DNA from: Nipponacmea schrenckii | Taxonomy: Eukaryota > Mollusca > Gastropoda > Lottiidae | NCBI GenBank assembly: GCA_030562195.1 | Contig: JAUJPP010000011.1 | Coordinates: 2,046,001-2,110,000, forward strand | DNA length: 64,000 nucleotides | Reading direction: 5' to 3' | Shown here: in pieces, positions 44,951 through 59,100 of the stretch | Layout of the letters: each line of letters starts with the position of its first letter | Numbering within the stretch: position 1 is the first letter of the stretch | Program-made: the position numbers and the translations under genes | Notes under the pieces: model-generated | The model's input: the letters and a program-made list of their open reading frames with translations, nothing else | Databases searched by the model: none | What the model was told of the DNA's origin: nothing

Positions 44951-45640
44951 TTTTGGACCCTTCATTATCAAAGAAAGAAGGAAGGAGCTTGAACATTACG
45001 ATGTTTTATTCGTGTGCCTTTTGTAAGGGCAGTATACAGTGAAATCGCCTGCTCATTGGACACTAGCTCATTCATTTAGCTTTAAGAAGATTCATAGCTA
45101 AAGGGTGGATTTTTTTTAATGCGCACGTGATATAAGATGGCGACTGAGTGATTAATCAATATTCTAGAATTCCATTGACATATGATGGGATATGGTGTAA
45201 ATAAATGCTACGAATGTCCCTAATAAACATACAAAAAATATCAAATAGTCCTTTAATTTAGTGGTATACATATTTTTCCTTTATCCCAACATCGCTGTTA
45301 GATAATAAAACTTTCAAGCAATAGCTCCTAGATGATATAGTGCAGAAGATAACCCTTTTTATCACTCAAGCGATTTCTACTGCAGAATACCTTATTGGGT
45401 GAATTAATATACTAACCAATTTTATTATTTTTTTTCTCAAATTAAACTTCTAGTTTCATACCATTTGTCTGTGGACATCCTCAGACCATGGAAATATAAA
45501 GATATTTTTGAAAGGAAGTTTTAAAATTAGATTAATTTTAAAATATACAAACTTCCTTTCACAAAATTGCAAGTTGAAATGAAGTTTTTTTTTATTGCTT
45601 GGTATTTTCATTAACCCAAAAACAATCTTAGATCCCCAGT
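44951..45640. other. No gene seen; contains a palindrome
   Basis: AT-rich. An inverted repeat at about 45,508-45,563 pairs GAAAGGAAGTTTTAAAATTA with a right arm ending AAACTTCCTTTC. Confidence 0.5.
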
Positions 45641-45739
45641 ACTTCCCTTTGTCTTGTATTAGCGTTGATTACCCAGACTCTTTTCTCTAAAACTAAACAC
45701 ATGATCACTTGTTTTTTTAAAATTCTGACTATAGTATCA

Positions 45740-46260
45740 TTGTCGCTTTTACAATTGCTGTCGACCGCATTATATTCACATGCCCTGTCCTGGGCCCGTC
45801 GCTTCCGTGGGAAACTCTTACCCAATCTGTAATCAACACCATAAACGAAAGACCAGAGTAACCATACCCCTACCAACTGAAATGGATATTGATCAATATT
45901 CACCCGTACCACCAAGAGTCACAACCTTATCGAACTTCTACTCCTAGCAGAAGCGTGTAAACGTTCACGAAGCATTCCCTTCCTTTTCCCTTAAAGGTTC
46001 TTCTACCACGCCATCTGAATCTTCACCACGTGACCCAGGCTCCGTCGATCTTTCTTCCTGAAATCTTTTCCTACTTGGACCAAAAAGCCACCCCGAATTC
46101 TCCAACCAAGTCAAGTCGTGCTTCCGGACCATTCCTGTCTCGAACCAGATCCCAGTCCGTATCATATGCTACATTTGCTACAACTACTAAACCAGTACTT
46201 ATCACCCCGCCGACAACCATTTTATATGTTTTTTTCTGCTTAATTGATTCAAATTTTATT
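45740..46260 (+). pseudogene. Coding-like remnant rich in Ser, Thr and Pro
   Basis: Higher GC than the flanks, with consecutive open pieces in shifting frames: KTRVTIPLPTEMDIDQYSPV, KGSSTTPSESSPRDPGSVDL, then PEIFSYLDQKATPNSPTK and SGPFLSRTRSQSVSYATF. No domain recognised. It could be the decayed gag or nucleic-acid-binding region of another retroelement. Confidence 0.35.
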
Positions 46261-46675
46261 TTATAGATAATCTGTACTGTTTTTGTCTACATTTAGAAAT
46301 TACACCGGAAGAAGAGTTTCCATAGGCCATTTTAAGAAACCGGAAGCCACCCATAACCAGAAGTGATTAAACATTTCTGATTACACTTTTTTATTTGTGT
46401 TGGCATTCTGCCAGATCCATTCGATAAATAGCGACAGAGTTTTTCTCTATAAAATATTTCAATATTTTTTCAAATTCATCCAATGACTCTTGTTACAACC
46501 CAAGGGGAATCTGTCCATCAAAAAGTCACTTCAGATAAATATTTTTTTGATTCCAGTCCACCTAAAGATCATTGGTCAGAACAGAAATGATATCCTCACC
46601 TCCACCACCCAAAATCACTGGTTAAATATTAAATCGATACCCACTCGAAAACTAAAATTGCCCCTTAAATAAGCT

Positions 46676-46920
46676 CTATTGATTCGAAGCGAAGCTCTTT
46701 TTGTACACGTTTTGCGATAGCAAAAAATAATTGCATAGCAATGCATGTCAAATCGTTTAACGATTGTGCAAGAAACATTGTTAATTGTGAATAATATTTT
46801 TTTTAGATAGTGCATTTTGCAATGAAGCTCATTTTGTACACGTTTTGTAATAGCAAAATAAAAATTGCATAACCTTGTCAAATCGTTGTTAGTTGTGAAG
46901 AATATTTTTTTAGATTGTAA
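46676..46920 (+). repeat. About 130-bp tandem duplication upstream of the large gene
   Basis: GAAGCTC, TTTTTGTACACGTTTTG, GATAGCAAAA, AATTGCATA and GTCAAATCGTT occur in the same order at about 46,690-46,760 and 46,830-46,890. Directly upstream of the putative promoter. Confidence 0.7.
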
Positions 46921-46948
46921 ACTTTTTCGCTATGTGCATTTTTCAATG

Positions 46949-46987
46949 ATTGGCCGCGTCAAAATCTGTTCACTATTGTAACCAATC
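46949..46987 (+). promoter_or_regulatory. Paired CCAAT boxes upstream of the membrane-protein gene
   Basis: TGATTGG (reverse CCAAT) at about 46,948-46,954 and ACCAATCA at about 46,981-46,988 lie about 120-160 bases upstream of the start codon. No TATA box is visible. This fits a TATA-less promoter with NF-Y-type sites; inference only. Confidence 0.4.
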
Positions 46988-47107
46988 ATAATCAGAGTAG
47001 ACTACTCTTCTTGGTCAATGTTTAATTCACCTTAACTAACGAACATTAGCGAGATTGAGTCGAGATTGTATAGGACATATCATAAGTCATATCTTCACAG
47101 ACAAGAA

Positions 47108-50100
47108 ATGTCGAATACGGAGAATTATATGCCACCCCAGGAACCAGATACACCTTTTGGGAAGGTGAGTATGAGAACAAAATTATTGAAAACTGATATT
47201 TTATTGTTTTTCATATGTGCTTTCAGTCAGTGATGTCGAAAGTATGGATCATCAAATGCTGAAATTTGCAATGTCAAACTGTGAAATTGAGCTTTTATTT
47301 GTATGGCACTTCTATACCCAAATTGTCATCGACACATTACTCATCCTGAAATAAAATGATGGCCCTAATATAATATGAAAATCGGTCGTATGATTTGTCA
47401 AAAATTTAAACAAGACGCTTCGTCACCATTCTGTGCATATACCATATCCTATATTGCCCGAAATCTTCAAGGACTGAATAACATTTTAAAACAAGTGATT
47501 GAAAGTTAATTTTCTGTTTAATGCAGGTAGAAACTTTGCATTATTTGTTGAAATGAAGCACAATTTGGGCCTAGTCCATAATCTCATCAAGCCAAATTAC
47601 ACACGTTTTGAATAAATCAAGTGCAATGGCTCAAAAATCTTCCAATATCGAACTTGTCCAAGAATTTCATTCAAATTCAAAACTGTAGTTTCTATTGGGT
47701 TCACAAGCCAATTTCGACGGGTTTTAACTAAGTCAAGTGCAAACCCAAAAAACATTCATCGAGTTGTCTTCAATATCGCTCCAAATTGTATTCAAATCAG
47801 ATGAAAACTGTAAACTGTATCGCGTTCACAAGCGTACTGCGGACGGACAGGGGTGACGATATTATATACGACCTCATTATAATATGAGCGTATGTTAGAT
47901 GAGATCTTACACTCTGTAAAGTGGCTATATCTATTTAAACCTAAACATTTCAGACTGCATAATATCATCTTATATTATATATCTTTTAAAACTTCCCAGT
48001 TTATTCAGTGACCCAAATTAAAAAAAAATTGAGCATTGAATAACTTCAAGATAAATATATTTGCTTATTATATTGAATTACTGTCTTTCGCATGCCCATT
48101 ATTATTCATCTCCAATATGCGTAGTCTTCTCACTTTCTTTTCGATGTTTGAAGTGAGAGCTTTGAGCAGATCGAACAAATTGTCAGTAAATTATTTTCCA
48201 AATGATAGAGTATTTACAGTGTCTTTAGAAAAGAGGAATTCTTATTTTAAATTCTAACAATAGCTTAGTATCTTTCTCAGGAGCATTCTGGTGATTTTTA
48301 GGTTTCCTTCCACGAAATACATTTGCCCAGATATGTGGTGGATGACTTTGCCTTACTCTCACCATGCCATTTACTTGTTCCATAACCTCCAGGGTCATCT
48401 CAATTGAAATTTTCATTGGTTTGGAGGTAATCAGATTCTCTTGACAATAGTAAAATTTGGACGAAAGCGTACATTCTCTGGGCTATTATTCAAACGATAA
48501 AGCAAGACTACGAAGAATGGCTTATTTTAAGTATAAGATGCACAGTAGTTTGAGATAAGTAACTTCATAAAGGGCAGATATATCTTCTTTCGGCGATAGA
48601 TTCGGTTTGATAAAGCACGATAAGCAAATAAACCCAAATAAGCACAAGTAATACTGGAGTGACAAATTGATTATTAAAGCTATTTCGGGATATTTCGCAT
48701 AACCGAAAGTGACGCCATTTAAAAAAAAATTAATATACAGGAAATTTATTTATGGGCCGACTTTGGTCAGGTTCCTTTTTTTGTAATCAATGTTACATTT
48801 GCGACGCAACTTCTATCTCAAAATTTGGAATTTTTTGTACTTCACTTTTTGTACGGCGAAATTTAGAAAAATGAGGTTAAAAAAATAAATCTTAAAATTT
48901 TCATTGAATTTGACGGAAATGACCGGGAGTGGTCGAAAATGACGCAAAACCGAGTTTCGTAAATAATGCAATTTTTTTAAGAAGGCATCTAGTAGATTAT
49001 TTTTAACCATTGCCGTATTGGGAAATTGTTAAAGGTTTGGCCACCATCTTGGATAAACAAATTTTTACAAGAACTTAAATTCAGCCTCCATTTTTCATTC
49101 GATCGTGTAAAAATTTCTTCTGTGACACGTTAGGACTAATATCTAGGTTCTCTTGAAGCCCTTTTTTTGAATTTCGATTTTCTTTTCCCGTAATTTCCGG
49201 TCAAAGATTTTTCGAAATTTACGAAATTTGACCTTGACCTTTGGTGACCTAATTTTTTAAAAAATCCAATGAAAATCGCGACATTTATTTTTCACTCTCA
49301 TTTTCTAAATTTCGCCGTAAAAAAGTGAAGCAATGAATTCAAAATTTCGAGAAAGCAGTTGCATTACAAATGAAACATTGATTACAAACGACGAAACCCG
49401 ATCAAAATCGGCCCATAAATAACCGATCTAGAGCTAATTTCCTGTTGGATTAATTTTTTTAAATGGCTTCACTTCCGGTAAAGCAAAATATCCCGAAATA
49501 TCTTTCATGGTCAATCTGTCACTCCAGTATCATTATGAAATCGCCCAAAATTTTGCACCTGTTGTGGTTTTCGCTACAAACTCTGCACCGCAAACGGAAA
49601 AAAAAAGAAAAGCCCATCGATTACAAAACATATGACTTGTAACGGGGCTCCACCTCGCATTCCTCTAATGTTTTAAATAAAGGTATGGAACTTTGCCAAC
49701 TTAAAAACTACAAAAGATATTTGAATTCTGACAACGGAATCTTTAGCTGAAAATTTATTAAAAAACTTCAAATAGTCTGCTTAAAGCAACCTTTCCATAT
49801 GTATCCATAAGTTTGTTATTGTGAACCTTTGCTTAGTATCGAACGCCGAAAGAAGATATATCTGCCCTTTAACAAGTAACTAATCTCAAATGACTATGCA
49901 TCTTATACTTGAAAGAAGCAATTCTTCGTAGTCTTTGTTTTTTGTTTGAATAATAGCCCAGAGAATGTATGCTTTTCGTCTAAATTTTACTGTTGTCAAG
50001 AGAATCTGATTACCTCCAAACCAATGAAAATTTCAGTTGAGCTGACCCTGGAAATGGATATGGAAACAGTTGGGGAGAGTAAGGCAAAGTCATCCACCAC

Positions 50101-53100
50101 ATATCTGGGCAAATGTAGCTCAAATTTAATTAAATCTTGTTTTGGTGATGTTCCTATGTTCGGTTGAGAAAAGACAGAGTTACCTTCCATTTGGGACAAT
50201 GTGAGATGGGTTGTTATTTAGTACGTGACCATTATTAGGAATCCCTCAAAATCAGTAGCTAATTATTGATTTTATGAATTTAATGTTTCCCTACAAGAAG
50301 CCAAATACAGATGAATTTTCAAATATTTTTCAGTTTCGACCAATCAACGATTTGGATAAACATGAAAAACTGTTTATTGTCCTGACATGTGCATGTTCAT
50401 TAGCAATCTCGGTCCTGTCCATAGACAAAATGGTCAAAACGCCGGCCACGGATAAAGATTTCACATTTGCTTTGTTTATTTTGGTTAATGCAGGTAGCTA
50501 TATTACACGTTATCATTATATTTATTTTTTATTATCAAACAATAATATGTATAATTTAACTGAAATAACTTCAACTGAACCAAACATTATTGCTTATTTC
50601 TAGAATCTTAACTAACAACTGTTATTTCAGTTTTCTGTGTATATTATGTAATACATGGTGTTCTAAAAGAAAGACCGTATAAACTTGGTGTACTAGGTTT
50701 AGCTGTTTTTGGTATAATGATTTATACAGTTTTAAATTTTTCCTTTGTTGTTGATGATAGAGGAACAGCCAAACTTGTAAGTATAGCCAATAGAAATTAT
50801 CCAGTTACCTGGTTACCATTCTGGTAATAACACTGATGTAGGGCCTACAGGTTCTAATATCATGTGATTCAGGTAATCAGTCAATGATTTCAAACACTTC
50901 TAAGACCACTCAACTTGGACCAATTTTATCAGAACTGACCAGTTTTTAAAGACAACTTGGACCATGTGTTCATGACTCGTTAAAAAGTCAATGACAAATC
51001 GGACCAACTCAATTGTCATTGACGAGATATAATCACTTAAGTCATGTTCATCCAGCATCATCTAACCCTTCACGCAGATTGTACTGGTAAACATTTTTCA
51101 GTAAAAGTTATATGTGAACTGAGAAAATGAAGTTGAAAATAACATCATAAGTCATAATATTAGACTTTAAGTCAGGATCTATAGTTTTTCCAAAAATTTT
51201 CAACAAAATTCAGAATTTTAACAGATTTTGCATCCTCTTCACATCTTTTCAAATAAATTTCTGGATACCTCATCTATTCAATTAAATTTTTAAATACCAC
51301 ATCTATTCAACTTAATTTTTAAATACCACATCTATTCAATAAATTTCTAGATATCACATCTATTCAAATAAATTTCTGGAAACCACATCTATTCAAATAA
51401 ATCTCTAGATAACACATATTTTCAAATAAATTTCTAGATACCATATTTATTCAAATACATTTCTAGATACCACATCTATTCATATAATTTTCTAGATATC
51501 ACATCTATTCAAATAAATTTCTAGATTTACATCTATGTGCTAAATGTTTTTGTTATTTTGTTCATCGAACGCACTGCTTTATTTTCGAAATGTCTTTTTT
51601 TTTCGAATTTAACAGTCGATTATTTTCGAAGAAGACAACTTGCTGCAAACTACCTGTTGCTGTTGCCCATTCAAACTGCGAGACTACTATTTGTTAAATG
51701 TAAAATGACTTCTTTCAGATTGACCGGAAACGAGCTGAGGGCAATGGCTTTCTTTTGGTTTTTGCTATTTATTACCTCTATTTTTCAACTGATTTGACAG
51801 AACTTCTTTTGCTAGCTTCTTTTAACTGCTAGCAACATAACTGCAGTGTCAAACTGCTTATATCATTACTTTTGTAGCTGACTTTTTTAATTTCAATTTT
51901 TGCGTTTTAATCAACGTCGACAATTTTATTCCCATCCTGAAAACTTACAGGTAGATACACATTTCTAATGCGATCAAAAATTATTTTTAAAATTTTCGAA
52001 ATCACTTCCGCTTTCGACGTTATTCTCTTTTAAAATTTAAAAATAAATTTCCGGAATATTCAAGATATTTCAAAAATTCTTTTTGCAATATGCTAGAAAT
52101 AATCATACAAAAAACCAAGAGAAAAAATCCAGACCGGAAGCAAGCGGAAAACTTTTGACACGATTGTGCTATTTGTTTGGAAGCCGAATTTTGAATTTTT
52201 TTTTATTTTCTTTTATTTCAATTTAATTTTCTTCGTAATGACCAAAACTCTAAAGCCCAATATTTCGTGACCTTGACCTTTGGTGACCTTGTGACCTGAA
52301 CACGATTTATTGCCCTTGTTGATATCTATCCACTCTATATTATATTCATCTGTGTTGTCCGGTGTCTACTTCCGATTTTATAGCCGATAGAAATTTGTGA
52401 TTTTAATTTCTAAAGAGCTCTGTCACGTGAGCTAATTTATAAATAACAAAAACTCCTATTGAATTACGGTTTATCTGCTCTTTGTAATATTATATAAAAC
52501 CACATATTTCCACCATAAATGCGCTGTTTAGTATTTGAAAATTTTGTATTTTCTTCTCTAGTAACTGTGCGTAATTTTCTTTTCGAAATGGGGCATCAGG
52601 AGATGCTCCGATTCGTGTAATTTTGATGTCTATAGAATGAAATATCGATTGCTGAATTATATTTAGAAACCAATTTTTGAATTTTGATTTTGATTTTGAT
52701 ATTTTATGTGATAGTAATATATAAAAATTTCGAATGGTCGTATATTGTAACCTTGACCTTTGATGACCTTGTAAGCTGCACAAATGTGATAGCTCTCGAT
52801 AAGATCCATCCATTGATATATTATATTTTGTTGTACGATGTATACTTTTCGTTTTATCACAATTTGAAAATTGCGAATTTCATCGTTAAAAGCTGTTTTG
52901 TTGAATTATGCGTTTGGGGGATCTACATGACAAGAGTTTCAGCGAACCAATTATGCTTTGAAATAAAACGACTTGTACTCTGTAAAATAACGTTACTGTC
53001 CTACGGATACTTTGTGGGGTAGTTTTAAAGCGTATATCAAAACTGGTACGCACTGTGTCAGAAACTCGCGTAGCCTTGGGATCTAGTATGATTTTTCTAT

Positions 53101-56100
53101 CGAATAGTCAAGTGCTGTCCTGACAAAATTTCTCTCATTGCACACTGCATGACGTTGTCCGTAATAGGACGTAAAACTTCATCTATTTCATTTCATGTGG
53201 AGTTATCATTTTTTCTTTTGATGCTATTGTTTAAAATCTATTTTCTGCAGATAATTAGATTGGTAGGTTAAAGAAGGTACATAAAAAGTGTTTAATGACT
53301 AAATAAGAAAACAATTAAAATTTAATCTTTCCGTTCGGGACAGATTTGATATTAAATTTGGCATTTTATTTTAGTCCTTTATTTAGGATCTTGTTACCAG
53401 CCCTGGATAAAGGTTGTAGTTGCCAATTAGTAAAGGCTTCTGATAACGATACGAGACAGGAGTTCTAGTTACCAACACTTCTGTTACGTGGATGAATACA
53501 TGTACTTATGAAAAGAAAGTGATTTTTTTTTTTTCAGATACGGCTTGTTATTGTTTGTGTTACGGGTCCATTTATAATAGTGTTCAGTGTGATATACGGC
53601 TGGAAATATTACTGCAGTGAAGACTTCATACACAGAAATTGCAGTAATAATATAGAAAAACAAAAAACTCTGTTGTTATTTCATGATTTACAAACATTGG
53701 ATCTACAGTTAGGGGTAGGTTTATTGTTTCATATATTGAGTTGCAGATTAATCGAAATTTGAGGTTCCATTCCATTTGAAATTTCGCGGCTTTCTTATTC
53801 ATGTAACGAACTTTTTATCATTTTTAAATGTCATTTTTCCACTGCATGAAGAACACCAAGGAGCAAACTGTTCTATAATCTACGAAAAGTTTATGATAGA
53901 TTTCATGGCGTCAAGATCATTTGAAGTTAGTTATGTTCAATTCTAACGTAGAAAGGTAACGATTTTAACAGAATATTGTACATATTATGGAATTTGCTTA
54001 AACATATATCTTGTGTATTTTAATGTTTATGCTCCTGCTTCTATATGTATTTCCAAGAATATATACTGTACTGATTTTCAATTCCCTTTCATTTAGATCA
54101 GTATGTTGATATTGATATTGAATTCTACTCCTAATGTTCCATTAGATGATTATATTCTCCCGCCGATTGGTGTAGTTTTCAGTCTTGTTTGGTTCATCAT
54201 AGGATATACAAGTGTAAGTATTAAGCTTACAGCCTTAAAAATATGTGTGATTCGTTATTATCCAAATACTACATGTTAGCAATAAATTTCCTTTTCATGT
54301 GTAGTTTATAATTTGAGTTTCTGAATTTCAATATTTCTAAAATATATTTCCATGTATGAAGTTGACTTTGTTTAAATGGACTGATTATAAACGCGAAGTG
54401 GTCAGTGGCTAAACTATCAAAGGGACTGATAAGACCATATCACCCAACCCAGGAAAAAATATTAACAGGCATTAAATTGGCCTACAAACGGTATTAAAAT
54501 GCAGGAGAAAATACATTTTAAAAGAATCCCGAGGGTGGGGCCTCAACCTACTTAGTCCACGAGTCATACAGTTGAGTCACTGGATGTGCTTCGTGGTGGC
54601 GGGATCTAACAGCAGTAAATGTTTTTCTCTACAACTTAGCGTCTAATGGCGTGTCGTTATTTTTACTTTCAAACGCGGATAGAATCAAATGGATATGATA
54701 GATAGAATCAAATGGATATGATAGATAGAATCAAATGGATATGATAGATGGAATCAAATGGCTATGATAGATAGAAACAAATGGATATGATAGATAGAAA
54801 CAAATGGATATGATAGATAGAATCAAGTGGCTATGATAGATAGATTCAAATGGATATGATACATAGAATCAAATGGATATGATAGATAGAATCAAATGGC
54901 TATGATAGATAGAATCAAATGGATATGATAGATATAATCAAATGGATATGATAGATAGAATCAAAATGGATATGATAGATAGAAACAAATGGATATGATA
55001 CATAGAATCAAATGGATATGATAGATATAATCAAATGCCTATGATATATAGAATCAAATGGATATGATAGATAGAATCAAATGGATATGATAGATAGAAT
55101 CAAATGGATATGATAGATAGAATCAAATGGATATGATAGATAGAAACAAATGGATAGGAAAGAAAGAAACAAATGGATATGATAGATAGAAACAAATGGA
55201 TATGATAGATAGAAACAAATGGAAATGAATGCTAAAATTTCTGAACTAAGAACACTATTACTGATCAGCTTAGCTTTCCCACTTCTGACACTAAAGTTTG
55301 ATTGGCCAAACGAAGGGCGAATCTGTATCTTTGTAGTGTATTGAATTAAGAAATAACACCGTGAGATCTATGTTTATAGTGAGTTACATGGCGACCAAGG
55401 GCATACACTATCTGTAGAAATGGACTCAGTCCGCCAATTCAGTTGCCATCTGTTTCAATGTTAAATCACGAAATTCAACCTTCCATAACTTTTTCCAGAA
55501 ATCTCGTTGAAAGCTTTGCTGTATGTCACATGAAAGCCTGGCCAATTCTTGGTTTCTGTACAAAATTTCAATATAGCATGACCATGAAAATTTTGAACTA
55601 AACAAAATGAAAATAAACCACTACAGTTTATCAACATCCGCTTGACTGTCACAGCACACAAAACCACTATTTTTAGAAATAACCTTCCGCCAATTAAATG
55701 TTTCGTTATCTCAGAAATTCTGAAAGAAAATGCAATTTCAGACATCAAATTTCAAATCTAGACCAAAAATTAGTCAAAAATGGGCATGCAAAAGCCCCCA
55801 AAGGAAGGGAGAAAGAGGATTTTTAAAAATAGAACGAACTAAATTATACAATCATTAGCATAAAATGTTTTACTGGAGTTATATATAGTATACAATAAAT
55901 TCGGTACCAATTTAACACATAATTAATTATCTAGATTTGTCCATATTTTACGCTCTTTAATTCGAACCTTTGACTTTCCCAAGAAATAATCAAAGAAACA
56001 GTCCACCCTTTAAATGTATAGATTGACCTGACAAACAATCATTAAAATAAGAGAGAGCAGCGTTCGCTGTGATGACTTATTTTTGTAATAAAATTGAAAT

Positions 56101-59100
56101 TTTTTGGATATATGCATACTATTTCCCTCTTTTTCCTGAAAACTAATGAAATTTCAATTTTCTCCACAGAGCGACAGGGAAAATACTAAAGGTATGGTGA
56201 TTTTCTTTATTGGTAGTCATGCAGAACCAGCTTTTGTTTTGTACAAAATTATCAAGGTATGTTTTAGATATTTTTATATATTTGAATGTTTCTAATATGG
56301 TGGCCTTTGTATAATAGCTGAAATTTGGTATATTGAAATAAAATGGAAGGGGGGGGGGGCGTATAATTGCGCAACCAATGTCCGTCCGATCGTTCAGAAT
56401 ATCGCTAGGAGGCACAAGTGTTTGGCGAAACTTTGGACGAGTGTTTATAATCGCATAAGAAGAATCCTAGTGGAAATTGGGGCCTTAGGGGTTAATCGGT
56501 CAACTGTAATTTTGATGTCTATGTAATCTTCAATCGATTGCTAGCAAACCTCAGCCAGCCGAATGTTGAATTTTATTTCCGGTTCTACTTTTTCAGTAAG
56601 TGCCTTATTTTCGAAGGTTCATATCTTGTGACCTTGACCTTTGATGACCTTGTTGTTTGAACATTAGTTATTCCCCCTGAAGAAATCTATTCAAATATAT
56701 ATTCACTTTTGCCAATCGATGATAACTTACGGTTCTATAACCGTTTGAAAATCGCGATTTTAAACTTTGAAGAGCTGTTGATTTTGATATCGATCGAGTA
56801 TTAAGCTTACACCCTTAAAATTATTTTTGATTCTTTATTATCCGAATACTACATGTTAGCAATAAATTTCCTTTTCATGTGTAGTTTATAATTTGAGTTT
56901 CTGAATTTCAATATTTCTAAAATATGTATCAGGGGCTAAACTATCAAAGGGACTGATTAAACCATATCCCCAACCCCAGGAAAAAATATTAACAGGCATT
57001 AAAAAGGCCTACAAAGGGTATTAAAGTGCAGGAGAAAATATGTTTAAAAAGAATCCCGAGGGAGGGGTCTCAACCTACTTAGTCCACGAGTCATACAGTT
57101 GAGTCACTGGATATGATAGATAGAAACAAATGGATATGAATGCTAAAATTTCTGAACTGAGAACACTATTACTGATCAGCTTAGCTTTCCCGCTTCTGAC
57201 ACTAAAGTTTGATTGGTCAAACGAAGGGTCAATCTGTATCTTTGTAGAGATCTATGTTTCGGAGCTCTCTCACGTGACCTTATTTACATGCTTCAAATTT
57301 TTTCATGTCCTTATTATACGTAATATATTATTTCCAATGATGTATAACCCTTGATATTTTGATCAAAATTGCGCTTATTTGAAAATTTTGTTCTTAGTTT
57401 TCCAATAATTGTGCGTGATTTTGGCTGAAAAAAGCACGTGTTTTTTTTTTAATTACATATTTTAAAGAATGTCGACATATTCTTTTATAGATATGATAGA
57501 ACATGGCAAACAAAGAAAAAAAAGTGATAAAATCGGATCCGGAAGTTACTCTTAAGACGCCATCACGAAATGACTAACTTTTGTAAAACGAAAAATGAGG
57601 ACTTAGACGGTAATCGGACAATTGTAATTTTGATGTCTATGTATTCTTTAATCGTTTGTTAACAAATCTTAGGCAGCCGATTTTCGAATTAGCTTTTCTC
57701 TTAATTCCGGTTCTACGTTTTCAGTAAAGTGCCTAAATTTAGAAGGTTGATATCTCGTGACCATGACCTTTGGTAACTTTGAAGTCAATTTATATTTATT
57801 CGTTTAAACGAAATAATAAAATAGATGAATGCTCAACAGAAAAAACATAAGTAAAGATTTATTTCGTTTAAACGAAATAATAAAAAAAAGTATTTACACT
57901 GCGTGTAAGGAGCTCCTTAGAAACGTTTTAAATTAACAAGGGGTAAAAAGGGACACGCACTGCTTCAAAACCGTTCACGGCTCTAGTATTTTTTTTTTTT
58001 TTTTTTAGTTTTATTTAACATAAAAAGAAAATTCGAACATATTTATAATGTGCAAATTCACAGCTTTAAAACAATGTATAAATCAATATGTATGAATAAA
58101 ATTTATGAAAATTTTTAGAATAAAATTACACCCTAATTATACAGATATAAATATTACAAGAAGAGTTTAGAAGAATATGTAATAGGTCATAAAGTCACAT
58201 TGTGTTAATTTGTAGGTTAATGTTAATTTCTTATCTTTTGGTCAAGACACAAATTTTGACATTTCTAGTTGAAGTATTCCAACCAATCAAAACAAGTCAT
58301 TAGACTTAGAGTGTGTGGTTAAGCCTTGATATTTTTACATCACAAACCTTGATTATTGCCAGGTCTATTAACAATTTTTTCTTGATATTTGTTTGACAGC
58401 TAATACAGTTTCTTGATATTTGTTTGACAGCTAATACAGTTTTCTTGATTTTTGTTCGACAGCTAATATTTTTTTGATATTTGTTTGACAGCTTATACAG
58501 TTTTCTTGATATTTGTTTGACAGCAAATACAGTTTTCCTGATATTTGTTTGACAGCAAAAACAGTTTTTTTGATATTTGTTTGGCAGCTAATACAGTTTT
58601 CTTGATTTTTGTTTGGCAGCTAATATTTTCTTTATATTTATATGACAGCTAATACAGTTTTCTTGATATTTGTTTGACAGCTTATACAGTTTTCTTGATT
58701 TTTGTTTGACAGCTAATATTTTCTTGATATTTGTTTGACAGCTAGTAAAGTTTTCTTGATTTTTGTTTGACAGCTAATATTTTCTTGATATTTGTTTGAC
58801 AGCTAATACAGTTTTCTTGATATTTGTTTGACAGCTAATACAATTTTTCCTGATATTTTTTTGAAAGCAAATACAGTTTTCTTGAATTTTGTTTGACAGC
58901 TAATATTTTTCTTGAATTTTGTTTGACAGCTAATATTTTTCTTGATATTTGTCTGACAGCTAATACAGTTTTCTTGATATTTGTTTGACAGCTAAAACAG
59001 TTTTCTTGATATTTGTTTGACAACTTAATTGACAATATTATATTTTGCAGTCAGCAGAGCAAACAATTATAGAGTTAAAATGGTCATCATTTTCCTGTGG

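Noticed and set aside
49946..50167. 73-codon frame just upstream of exon 2 that could be an exon
   Set aside because: It lies in the right arm of the intron 1 palindrome, and the mirror copy at 48,225-48,416 has diverged with frame changes. Exon 1 at 47,108 joins exon 2 directly in phase.
50274..50333. Upstream methionine (MNLMFPYKKPNTDEF) as start of the membrane protein
   Set aside because: A TTTTTCAG acceptor precedes FRPINDLDK, and a phase-0 exon with a good start context and GTGAGT donor exists at 47,108. The upstream residues are intron read-through.
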